Source of the DNA: Distichodus sexfasciatus
Lineage: Eukaryota > Chordata > Actinopteri > Characiformes > Distichodontidae
Length of the DNA: 64,000 nt
Assembly (NCBI GenBank): GCA_032718565.1
Contig: JAVGVS010000410.1
Coordinates: 241,001 to 305,000 of the forward strand
Direction: 5' to 3'
In this document: piece after piece, positions 11,451 through 23,800 of the stretch
Layout: each line of letters begins with the position of its first letter
How positions within the stretch are numbered: position 1 is the stretch's first letter
Notes under the pieces: model-generated
What the model saw: the letters and a program-made list of their open reading frames with translations, nothing else
Told to the model about the DNA's origin: nothing
The model's database searches: none
Made by a program: the position numbers and the translations under genes

Positions 11451-14400
11451 GTCCCTTATATATTTATATACAGTCGACTCTCTCTGTACAGTACATATAC
11501 ACATACATACTTACAAAGAGAGTTCCTTCACTTCTTTTCATTCAATTAAACTGCATTTTATTTTAACAACAAGCAAAGTCATTAGGTGGCAAGTTCATTT
11601 TCATGCTTATATACATATTACACTTACACTTCTGTATGACAGTAATATATAAATATACAATAATATCACAGCTACTTCACATCAGTGACCTATGACCATT
11701 ATTTATACATACTGAATAGATTTTGACCACATATTATGATGGCTGGCAATTCAGTGGTTAAATAAATAACCTTAATGAACAGTTAAATAGAGATTTACTT
11801 GGCTCTCTATGGGGCTGATTGAAGTCCACCCTCCTATGTACTTGTCAGTGGTCTCAAGTAAGCGATTTGGAAAGCTTAGGAAAAGAAAGTCCAGGAGCAC
11901 ATGCAAGTTTTCATTTGTTTGATTTGAGGGACAATTTTCTGGTGGGAAGCCTTGGTCATATTAGGTCTATTCCAAAATGGGCTTTTATTACCCGAGCCTG
12001 ATAAGCAACTGTCTGAGATCTCAGTGCCCAGTGGCAGGTAATCTGTAAATATTGAATAAATGATGATAAAGTGTTTTTCTTTTAAAATTATCCAGGCACA
12101 AGCCAAAGAGCAAATGCCTCAAACCAGCATTAATAAGAGCTGAAATAATATATTTCACATTGTGACTGCATGCACGCATGTGGTTCAGAACTCCTCAAAA
12201 ATCAGAGGAACCTATTATCCATATTGGAATAAGGGGTTTGTCTAGAAAAGACAGACCTGCTGATATACATTAGGACTTTAATGAAAGCATGAAAATGTGA
12301 AACTGTCAAATAAAAGATGTGACCAAAAGCTTTTTGGCAGATGCTCATATATTGTTGATGGTGAATGTCATTTCATTCTCGAGTCCTTCATTTGATTTTA
12401 GCAGGACTTTTGAATCATTCTGAGAGGCTAAGGTTTTTTTGTCTACTTCATTTTCTTCATTACTAACCTTAACTTCTGCAGTTTTTTATTAAACTGAAAT
12501 TGCTAACAATGGATTTAACCCATGTTTTAGGACACGATATCAATAAAGCATTTTACATAAAATCGAAGTGAACTCCATGTTTTTCTCCTTCCGCCCTCAG
12601 TTCCTTTAGGGCCAAAATACAGCCAAAGAGGATGGAGTTAATGATTAAGTTGTCTTTTCGAACTTGTCATGTAAGAGGATTTGAGGCTTGTTTTTGGCTG
12701 CACTGGGGCTTCAGCTACACAGCAGGACAGAGATAAGAAAAGAAGAGCTTTGCGAAGAGAGAGTGAGAGAGAGGGGGGAAAAAATCACCGAGCATTAAAA
12801 TCAAATCTACTGAGGAACCTGTGGCCAAAGAGCGTTGGGGTCAGCAGCTCCTTTGACAGGTGCTCTACCTTATGCCTCACCTTGGTTCCAAAACCCTCAG
12901 CTATTAAGTAAATGGCACGCACCGATGGCGAAGTCTTGCTTTGGGAAGCTATATCTTTAACAATCAAAAGAGTGATATTAAGCCGATCAGGGCAACATCT
13001 TGAGCGCATCTCAAATACCCTCTGACACTTCAAATCGGTTTACACAAGGCATTTCTTCAAACAGTATTACAGACTCTATAGATTAGCTGCTGCAAAATTG
13101 AACGTATTATTGATTTTTCCCGTGTAAAGGAGCATCCCCTGGTAGTTTTCCATTCATTCCCCAACGGCGATCCTTCAAACCGATCGTTCCCCGATTCTGG
13201 ATTAATCTCTTCCCCCTCTAACCCGCGTCTTTTGTTCTGTTTTAGTCCAGATTACAGACTATTTCCCTAATTACAATCCTATCGGGCTAGGAACAGGTGG
13301 TAAAATAATGGATTAATTTGCATTAAAGCTTTGTATGTTCTGAAGTCATAAGTTTGGAAATGATGACGTAATTGCTCGCAAGTGACCTAACTAAAAATCA
13401 AATTTGTCATTAATATGTTATCTTTTTACAAATTACATCACCACTATTATAATTTCCACCATTACAATTTTACACTTTTTACATATTTACACTTTAATTA
13501 TTTTTTTGTAACCAACAACCATCAGCAGTTTTATTATTATTATTATTATTAGTAGTAGTAGTAGTAGTAGTAGTAGTGCCATAGATGATGAAACCCAATT
13601 GTAATCATCATTTTTCTTTTTAGCATTATTAATAGAAATCCAAAGAGCCAAGAAACACTGATACTCAAGCCCGGTTGTAATATTTTAATTTTTATAACTG
13701 TTATTATTAGGGGTCAAATCCCATAAATACTGCAAATGTTGAATTTATTATTGTTATTATTATTATTATTATTGTTATTATTGTTGTTGCTGTTGTATTT
13801 TTAAATAATAATAATTATTGTTGTTGTTGTTACTATTAATTTTATTAACTTGCCCATGTAAAAAATAAAAAAACACACCCATGTGTCATGTTTTTTACAA
13901 TATATTCATCAAAGCATCTTCATGCTCTTGCCTTTTTTATTTATTTGCCTTCTTTTTTGCAGGTGTTGTGATTTTGTACAATCTGTTCATGCCATCCTTT
14001 TAGCTCATTGAAAGATGAGAACAAATAAGTTTAACAAAACCTTCTTGTTGGTGGCCTGGATAATGGTGGCCCGGTGGAATGCAGCAGCCGTCTAAGTATC
14101 TCTCGTATCGATAAACGTCTCTCTCTCTTTTGCTACCTTGTGTCACAGGTACCTCAGAGCAATCCCACAAGCCAAAGCCTTGCTTTATCAACTGGTGGAT
14201 TTAACAAGACAGCTCTTTTCATGCTTGTTGGCTCCTCGAGCGGTAATGGATTTCCTAAATGAGTCACTCTTTTCTAGCTACAGGTTTCACACATTTTTCA
14301 CGGGGCCTCTGGGCTTCTCTCCAGGCCAGATCCTCTACCGTAGACTTTGATTTCCAGCAGTAACTGATCCGTCGCTCCAGGCCCAGTGAACACCGTCTGA

Positions 14401-17294
14401 AATCTGGCCTCACTTTGGCTCTCCGCGCCTGATATTGTACACTCTAATGCAAAGTGAAGTAGCACGTCTAAATAGCCTGTCAATTTCCCCCCCCACTCGT
14501 TCTCCTCGGGCTTCCAAAAATCCCCAGCTGGGACTCATTTCCAACATGCTCGGCAACGTAAATGATACAGCGATATTAAGGGGGCATTAAACTACTTGAT
14601 GACATTTTGGTCGCCCTGATGAAGACTGGCACTCGTTTTAAGAGGAAGACAGCCAGCAGACAGGCGGGTGACGCGATTCCCTTTTCGCCACAGACGACGG
14701 GGGAGAACTTTCAACGTAAACTTTTTCCAGACCTGATCTCTAAAGCGAAAGACGCAAGCTGAGTTCTCTTCTCATAATAACGCGTTTCTCGATGCTTCTG
14801 CATTCGTCTGGGTTTTGCTATCTTCTCCAGACACAGCAGCCACAAGCCCTCGTCTCCCTCACGTCAGCGCTGATCCGACGATGCTGGTGGTTATATTAAT
14901 GGTTAAGGACAAATGCAACCTTCGGCCTGTGTGGTTTCCTGCTTGCAATTTGGATCATTTACAGAACCCCAACCACTCCTGATCCGCAACTCAACCGGAG
15001 ACGTGTGAAAACAGAGCATGCATTGTTGTCCAAGCGGCCATGTCCACTACTCATCCCCCCGGCCCGGCGCGTGTGCTGTAGGGTGTCTGTTCCACAACAG
15101 GAAAGAATAAACTTCAGCTCAAATCGAAGGAAATTCATCAAATCTGGTTCTTGGAGTCATGTCTTTCAAGCCCTGTTTCCTTGCCATATGATCCCTATAA
15201 ACTAAATCACTGCTGGCTTCCTCACAGGCAAGCAGGCGCCTGGGGCAAGCACATAATCAAAGCCAAATGCAAATGACAATAGAGGCAGTGGCGAAAAAGC
15301 ATAGGAAACCTCGACTTCTTCCACTTTTTTTCACCCCCTCCTTCCCTCGCTGAACAGAAGTTTTTGTTTGTGTACTCTGGGGACTTTTTTCCAGATATGT
15401 CTGGCAGACAAGTTTCCAAGTATCAGGTATCGCTTGGAGATTAACAGGACATAATATTTAAAACAACTAAAAACTTAAATATACTGTGGCATTTACTTTG
15501 CAGATTTGATTAATCTTTTGTGTATCTTCAATCTTTCTTAACTGAGCTTTGGTAAATGTTTTATGACCAAAATGGGGGGAAAAAGATAAAAGTGAAAGAA
15601 GAAAAACATGAGAAGCATCGACAGAAGAAATTCTTCTTTCATGTCACAGAAAGAAACTATTGGCAGCCCAAAAAGCACAGCCTTTTAGTTGTGTGGAAGG
15701 ATATTAGTGAAAAATCAAAGACTCGCTCCCACAATTCACCTGTGTACTGTGTAGGTGAGTGCATTGTTAGCTGTGGATCAAATGCCAGTTCAAATACTAG
15801 GCAGATTGATTCCCTGCCTACGTCTTTAAGAGCGGCTCTCGGCCATGTCTTGTCCTTTTTGGTTTTTCCTCTTCTAAGATGAAAGAGGGAACGGAGGATG
15901 CACTCTTTTTCTAGACTTGTTAAAAGGTTTTAAGTGTGACGTGCCGCAATCCGTGTTTCGCTCTTTGCCACACGCGGCAGATGGAAACCACAAAATACAC
16001 AAAGAGGTGCTATTGTGTCATGCAGCCTGCTTAGATACGTAATTTATTCATCTAATAACATGCAGGAAAATGTGTTTCATAAACATTCTAAAATTCATCT
16101 TTCATTTCGAGGTAAAACTGAGAGCATTACCAGTTTTTTTTTGGCACAGATGATGCTTTTCATGTGTCATTAATCAGACAAATTATTAATAATGGTTATT
16201 ATATGATGAATGCAACTTAGCCTCTCTGAGTGCACTGGTGTCATGGCAACGCAGCATGTCAGCGTTAATGAATGTCTTTTTAAATCAAAGTCTTCTGGTA
16301 AGGTTCACAGGAAGAGGAATTTCGAAGGCACTCCTGCCTAAGGCTTTAAAAGACCCAAGTCATTTAGTTCTAATAGTTTGCATCTCTCCTGACACCGCAC
16401 ACAGGTGAGTCGCCACTGATCGCTGGCAGTGATGACGCACTTCAAAAAGTTGAAATACAGTACTTTACTCATCTGCATGCAAATATATGTGTGCGAAATG
16501 TGTCTGATATCGGCGAGGCTGAATAAATTTACGGTGCGAGTCTACAATGCGCCTGGCTGAGTGACTGCCTTTTGATAAGATGAATAAGGAGTGGATCCTG
16601 TGATCAGCCTGTATATCATCACAATGAAGGAAAAGAATTCTCAAGGCGATCTGAGAAATTTCAGGTCTCTAAAAAGAACAAATGAATCAAAGTCGTATTT
16701 AGGAAGTGTACAAAAAATATATGCTGACTTTTCTGTCTTTTAATGCTTGCTCCTTGCTCCTTCGGGGATGATGTCAGCATGCAACACAACCAACCAACCA
16801 TAACTAGTGACTTAGGTAATGTGGGCTGACAAGACAGTGTATTGATTAATGTCTTTTATTGAAAATATTGCTTATGCTAAGAATTTTAATTTCATCTGAA
16901 CACCGAGTTAGCTGAATAATGAGGAAACCACCATTTAATGAGCTTAACAGCTTCCAGGTTTTGCAGTAATCTAAAAGTAATGCTGGATAATAAACTTCAT
17001 AATACCCCAGCGATCATACGTTACTGATTAATGAATTGGCAAAAGCCTGCAAATGTTTGCAGTCACAATGAAGATCGGGATAAATCTATTTGGCAAATTG
17101 AAGCAATCCCCAGGCCAACATCCTGTAATTGTTTCCTTATTCGACCAGGCAGCTTAGAGCCACAATAATAAAGGGCCATAATAAAATCTCAAGGAGGTTG
17201 TTTTCAGGCAAACGTTAAACACGGCGGCAAAATGAACGTGGCTAAGATCTGACGGGATTTGAAAGTCATCAGCACTGTAATATTACTAAGACAG
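11451..17294. other. non-coding gene desert
   Basis: AT-rich, with microsatellites at 13.5-13.85 kb. No supportable exon or RNA gene. Confidence 0.55.
13529..13576. repeat. (ATT)n(AGT)n microsatellite
   Basis: TTATTATTATT grading into TAGTAGTAGTAG. A related ATT/GTT-rich stretch follows at 13748-13840. Confidence 0.9.
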
Positions 17295-18031
17295 ACAAAT
17301 ATTGCTATTCAGCGTTCAGTTTTCAACACAATAGTTCCCCACAGACTGCACTCCAAGCTGAAGGAGCTGAACAGCCGCCCGTGTGGCTGGCTCTTCAACT
17401 TCCTCACAGCCAGACCGCAGGTGATGAGAGTAGGAGGTTGCGTCTCCAACATCATCACACGTAACACAGGAGCTCCACAAGGATGCGTACTCAGCTCTCT
17501 GCTCTACACGCTCTATACCAGAGGCTGCATAACCACTCACAGCTCCAACTCCATCATCAAATTCACAGTAACAATGAGACAGCCTGCGTGGAGGAGGTGG
17601 AGAAACTGACATCTCAGTGCCGGCAAAACTGCTTCCGACTAAACATCAGCAAAACCAAGGCGCTGGTGGTGGTCATCGGCAGGAGACAGCAGCTCTCCTG
17701 CACTCCCCATTCCCCAACATCAACGAGACAGCAATGGAGAGAGCGAGGAGCTTCAAAAATCAGGGCGTTCACATCACCATGGATGAACACATCCAAGCCC
17801 AGTCCGAGGAGGCGAGGCAGCATCTTTACCATCTGAGACAGTTTCGGGTCTCTCCAGTGATCCTCAGAACTGTGGAAAATATTCTGACCCAGAACATCAG
17901 ATTTTCTTTAACTTAATCTTTTTTAACCTTCTAAGGTCTAAAATTTCGTCTTAGGATCGTTCAGGACACATTTCACTGCATGTTGTATTTGTACAACTAT
18001 GTATGTGGCAAAATAAAGAATCTTGAACTGA
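17295..18031 (+). mobile_element. 5'-truncated LINE fragment with dead reverse transcriptase
   Basis: Plus-strand frames carry reverse-transcriptase phrases in order: FNTIVPHRLHSKLKELNS, FLTARPQVMRVGGCVSN, NTGAPQGCVLSSLLYTLYT, SNSIIKF, then in other frames EEVEKLTSQCRQNC, RLNISKTKALVV and ARQHLYHLRQFRVSPVILRT. The catalytic ADD box expected after IIKF is missing, and at least two frameshifts separate the pieces. The 3' end reads GCAAAATAAAGAATCTTGAA, a LINE tail. The fit is to the L2/CR1-like non-LTR group; it is too short and broken to be active. Confidence 0.85.
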
Positions 18032-19841
18032 ATTATTGCATGTTTTTGTAAATACTTTATTATGATGTAGTAGTAAACAGTAACTAACAAACATTGTCCT
18101 ATTTTTATACAGTATTACACAATCATTTATATTATTAATGGATATAGTAGCAGTTCATTTCATGCACTAACAAAATACCATGTGAACACAAAAGACAATA
18201 CAAGGCACTATCAAGGCAATCTCTGTATTAATATTTATCTAATATTTAAACTTGAGAAATAAAATGAAACATTGGTCCTCACGCTTAGCTTCGTATGTCA
18301 CCAAAATATCTACCAGCTGTATTCATTAAACTCACACTTTTACCCGGTTTTAAAAGAAATCTTCCTGAGTTTAAACTTCCATCTTGCTGTGTGCCTCCAC
18401 CCTTCATAATGTAAAAAAATGTTTAGTGGGCTCATTAGCCAATAGTTTCTGTACAGCTACCAGGAAGGAGATTGTTAGCTAGCTAGCGTGCTTGTTAGTA
18501 CGAAGAACATGTCAACTTAATGTTGAGAAAAACAAGTTGCCCCAATCTTTCTGCTTTTTTTTTCCTAGTCTCATTTCTCTCAGCGTAAGAGTAAATCCTG
18601 TTGTGACTCTTCATGTGTCTACGATTTTCTTATCCTTTTATTGCATCAATATTATGCTGCAATTATGCTAAGCATCCGTAATATTTTTAATCATCCTGAA
18701 AATCCTGAAAATCATTTTGTTAGCGTTTATTTTATCATTTACTTATTTCATTTTTTTCTTATGAAAATATGAAACTAGAGAAAAAATGCTCCCAAATCAC
18801 ATTTTTACCTACATTTCTTCCCAGTGAAAAAATCTTTGTCATGTCAAAAACCATTTCTTTGCTAACTTGATCTCCGTGTCACATGGCACTTTCGTGGCGG
18901 GCGTGATTAACACATTTTTGCTCTGTGACATGTAGCCTTTTGAGAAGTGAAAATGAATGTTCTATTACACCCCGTTCCTTAACAATTAAAATCAGCATTA
19001 GGATAAAGAGCAACACTGAATATTCAGTTTTATATTTTTAAAAAGGTGGCTTAAAAATAAATGTAACTTTTGGAATGAACAGAACTCTTTTCTGCATAAA
19101 GAATGCTGCCAGAGTAAAGGCGGATAATGGTGACAGAGCTCGTAATTCTATATCTCAAACACTTACAAGAAGTTAGCATAATCGTGCACACGGTTAAAGG
19201 ACAGGAAGGCGAACGAGAATGAGCTGCGATGATGACGAGTGGTCCGATGGAGTGCTATCATAAATGACGTCCTCAGCAAAGAGTGGATTGAAGAGGGAGG
19301 CACTGGAAAAATCCCATTACTATTTAGTGGACTACTTGAAAGCTTTTAAACCCAGAGACTTAATATGAAACGGATTGCGTTTGCTCGCAAAGATTGGAGA
19401 GGTGAAAACACGTCTGACATGTCTGAATACCCGACACCTAAGAAATTCACAGCTCCAATTTTGCTAATCTGAGGGATTCACACATGCATTGAAACGCTTA
19501 ACTTTTTTTTGTTGTTGTCGTTCCCTCGGCGTAGTAATTTTTATATAAAGCATCAAATGGATTTTTCAGACACACAGAAGCCTAGGCCACTATTCAACAA
19601 GAAAGCCACAATGACGAGCTGCCAATTTCCAAACTGAACAGTGCTTGGCCAAACGGCCAATAAAGCGGCAAATAATTATATCTAATGTAATCTGGAAATC
19701 ATTTGACTTTTTATGTGCCGCTTCTCTTTCGCTCACTTTCCAGATTTAGGGGCAGCGCATATGGCATTGCGCTCCAATCAAAATGTCTATAACGAAACAT
19801 TTGTTGAGTTACACTAACTTTATTAATGCTACCATTAAACA
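18032..19841. other. non-coding AT-rich stretch
   Basis: Nothing recognised between the LINE fragment and family A copy 2. Confidence 0.5.
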
Positions 19842-20844
19842 TGTCACGATACCACTTTTTTATGTCCGATACAATACCAATACCATATCTGCCGATATGA
19901 TACAAATCTGATAGTGTTTTTTTCAACAGAAAATAAAAAAATAATGCTTTAAAAATGTCTGAATACATGACTGAGATTATTCTATTTGGCTTAAGATAAT
20001 ACTTAACTTAAATACCAAACTAAAACAATGTAATAATTACACACCCGTAAGTAAATGCTAAATGATTTATTATTAAAATAACGTCTCAACAATTATTTGT
20101 TTAAACTCAGTTGTTGAAGGTTCAAGGTTCTTTATTGTCATCAGTCGCTTTATACATGTACAAAGTGTGATAAGACAGCGTTTGCCCATGGCCCCGGTGC
20201 AACATATAGTAGCGCTGAACATTACATTCAACAGGACAAACGGTGCAAACAAGCAACACAATAAATACAGTACGAAAGTGACGTTTAGTGTAGAGATGGA
20301 ATGTAAAGATCAGGATGTTTGGTATTGCCTAGTGTATGTTTTTCAAGGCTAACCTGTGCAGTATAGTAATCATATGCAATATCAGTCATTAAGGTTTACA
20401 TCCCCACCTTCAAGTAGTACTGGAGTATTGTGTATTTATTGTTCTGTCTATTTATCGTGATTGTTTTGTATTGTAATGTTCTCGCACTTTATTTGTTAAA
20501 AGCTGCTTAGTTGTGTAATTTTGTGACAGTCCCTAATCCTGCGGCGCTAAAACCATCGGTAACACAGAGATTGCGAGCGAGAGCCGGTGTTGCTAAGGAA
20601 ATTAAACTGTATAATCGTGTGATTTTTTTTTGTTGCGTGACTTGTTCTGCACTACTTGTCATATCAATATGTACGAATTTGCACGAATATCGAACGATAA
20701 ACCAGCTTTACCGCAGTAACACTTCCCCATGCATAACAAAATGTGTGTGTGCACATTTACAGATCGGTCCAATGCCATCGATAACTGATCCAGGCGTTAT
20801 CGAAACCGATATCCAATCCACATATCGGATCGGTGCCATCTTTA
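19842..20844 (+). repeat. repeat family A, copy 2 (interrupted by LINE tail)
   Basis: It matches copy 1 from ACCACTTTTTTATGTCCGAT to CGGATCGGTGCCATCTTTAG. An insertion of about 390 bases at 20115-20508 breaks it, flanked by AGTTGT on both sides. Copy 2 also contains a stretch (TTGTGTAATTTTGTGACAGT onward) that copy 3 has and copy 1 lacks, so copy 1 has an internal deletion. Confidence 0.75.
20115..20508 (-). mobile_element. LINE 3' fragment nested in family A copy 2
   Basis: The left end TGAAGGTTCAAGGTTCTTTA is the reverse complement of a LINE tail (AATAAAGAACCTTGAACC). AGTTGT at 20109-20114 and 20509-20514 looks like a target-site duplication. No coding remnant was recognised. Confidence 0.6.
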
Positions 20845-23800
20845 GTTACAATTCATGTCAGCGCACTGTCCATGGTAGTATCTGGTGCGGTAAATAAAGC
20901 CCAGCATTCGCGCTGTTTCTGCACACTGTAAAAGAATTATCTAACGTTAGAAATGCATTATTAGGCTGTGGCTCTAAAGACGGTTAACCGACAGTCATCC
21001 AACATGTTCAATATAAAAAACAATTTATTTAACCAACTAAACATAAGGGAGAGTTATCTAATAGCCTTAATTAAAAAGAATTTAATAATCAACGCAGATA
21101 TCTTCACACATTAGTCGTTGTAACGTTGTAACGTACAATGCAATTTCTGCATTCCCTTTTAGTCTGGAGGTTAATGTGTTCCCTAATTGCTCCGGAGTCA
21201 TTACTATTACAAGCAATATACCACTTCATGCTATACCATCTCTAATCAGCATGTTGTGGGGGCGACATTAATGAGATGCATTAGGATGACGGCAGATATT
21301 CAGGAAGGCAAATCAAAAGCACTGACACGCTGGGTAGAGGGCAATTAAGCCGGCTGGATCTTTTTCCTTTTTATCTCGCTATCTGACCACATTAATTTTA
21401 TGTCGAGTCCTGTTTTGTTTTGTTGCTTCTGCTTCGTGCCAGTGCAAGACAACAACACTAGGACTATTCAAAGCCGATATGTGCGTCATTGTGAGAACAG
21501 CAGAAGGTGCTGATCAAGGGCGCTCGGTCAACCACCCCCCCGCATAAGTGTGTGAACACAACCACAGCCCTTTTGAAAGTATAGATAAATAATCTTTTCA
21601 TCTCTAACGCGTCATTTTTGTATAGATAAATCATCTTTTCATCTCTAATTTGTCATGCGCACAGTTCTATCCGAGCGAGATTGCTGTGAAAGTAGAAATA
21701 AAAATAATTACGTCTGAATATTCTCCCGGGTTCTCCAAAATAAGCGGATTTTTAAGGTCCTCAGCTGTCATGTTTATAATTGATCCCTGACAGCAAGCTA
21801 TGTGGAGCAGAGTCTATCTGTGGACGGATCCAGAATTGAGTTGATGTTATAACTCAGAAACATACCCCAGTCGTTTGTAGCTGGGTGGTGATTGTGTCAA
21901 AATTATGCTCATGAGCTTCACGGCGCACAGATATTGCCTGCTGAACGCAAGGATCATCATCAGTCATTACGTTCACAAAAAGTCTTTAGCATTTCCTGTC
22001 ATGCGATACTGATAGCGCACCTCCTCTTGGTTGCAACAAAGGCTTTTTTGTAAAACAATCCTTTTTTAACAGTCTCTTGTAGTTACAGCGGCATGTTCGC
22101 TCTATTAGCGCGCTCAAATACAGTGGATTAATGAATGGATGCACGCCAGCCAGGCCGTCGTCGAGGCCCGAGCCTCTCCCTTTGATGCCTCATCGCTCAG
22201 AAAGCTTTTTACAAAATGTTTGAAGTGTCTGCCTGTGTAATAATGATTTATAATTCTCTTGAACTAATGCAAAATTTGCTGGTAAAAATAATTTCTGAAA
22301 TAAAAATAAATTGTGCCCGGAGGGTCAGGCCGGGTTTCAAAAGGAGATCACCCAGGAGCAGCAAATGATTTAATAAGCCACCAGCTCCAGAATGGCGAGA
22401 TTGGAGGGGAGCAGAACGAGGCATTTCAAAGTGCGTCTAATTAACATCAGTTTATTAGCATGTCAATCTTTACAGCAGCGATCGGAGAGCCGAAAGTAAG
22501 TACAGAGGAGGACGGGACTGCAGCAGAGGCACTGTTTGGGAATCAGTCCTTAACAGATTTTTCTAGTTACGATTCTGGTCATTTTACTTGCAGCTCCATA
22601 AGCCACAAAATAAACCTCTGTCTTGTTAAAAGCATTTTAAAATGGCGAGTTGAAAAAAGAGCCAGAAAGAAAAGTCTTCCGGGAATCTACCCTATCTCTA
22701 TTATTCTTTAAGGAACAAGCCGATAAAAATTAAATAACGCTTTCACCAGCGCGACTGCTCGGTGATTATCCAAATCTGAACACTTGGTTTAATTCTTCTA
22801 GGGAATATGTCTTAAATTTGCAAAGGGACAACAACGATCACATCACCCGAGTCGTGTTTCAATCACATTTTTGCAAGTAATCATTTTCAGACTCTTGGTT
22901 TGGAAGGAGGGGTGAGGCATGAAAAAGGGCGATCACACGTCTATAAGGAAGGCGCCGGTTACATTTTTTTTAATAAAAACATTTGCAGAAGAGGTCAGTC
23001 AGTTCACAGCTGATAAGCGTTCTTGCCGTGGCCCGCTATTTACAACATAAAGCCACAATCCATTTCACCTTGTGGTGTATTCCAGGCAATTTCTTTCTAG
23101 AGGTGAGTTTGGGTTCACAATGCTGCCGAGCTCAATCAATAAATTACGAATGAAAAATAAAAAAAAAACTATTTACGTTACATACTCTAGTCTAGTCATA
23201 GAAAATAACTATCTTTATGCGATACGGAAAACACTATGTTGTTTGACGTACTTACGTTTCTCCCATCGGATCAAATCCCAGTAAGGCAGAAATTTGAGCA
23301 AATGAACTGTGTAGTTATAGCTCTACAGCAAAGCCCTCGTGCGTACCGGTGCCGGCAATGTAAATATAATAGTGTGTCTGTTCTAATGTTTCACTTCTGA
23401 ATTGTAAAGTGTTCTAACATGATCATTATGGCACATTTGTTTGTCTTTCTTCCCCGTCCCTCTCATATTAACTGCACTGGAGAGGTCCCTGGGCACCATC
23501 TCCTTGGAGCACACTCATGTTTACATCCAAGATGTCCCACTGCCATTTACATAAATATATTCCTTAGCCAACAGGGAGGTGGTAACAAAGTGGCTGCATC
23601 CAGGAGGTAGCAGACTGTAATCCCAAGAAAGGCAACATCCCCGCGCGCTTGTCTGCGGCTTCCACTTTCATGTTAAATTCATGGTCTCGGTATTGGCTGC
23701 AGCCAGCGCGCTAGATCCGCAGCGGCTGACATCTCATTGTGCCGAGGAAAGGAAAAGAAAAACGCTTATGACTCAATGACGAAGAGCGCGGCACCTCAAA

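Noticed and set aside
17259..17916. Host gene coding a reverse-transcriptase-like protein
   Set aside because: Frames are broken and the catalytic box is missing; it is a dead LINE.
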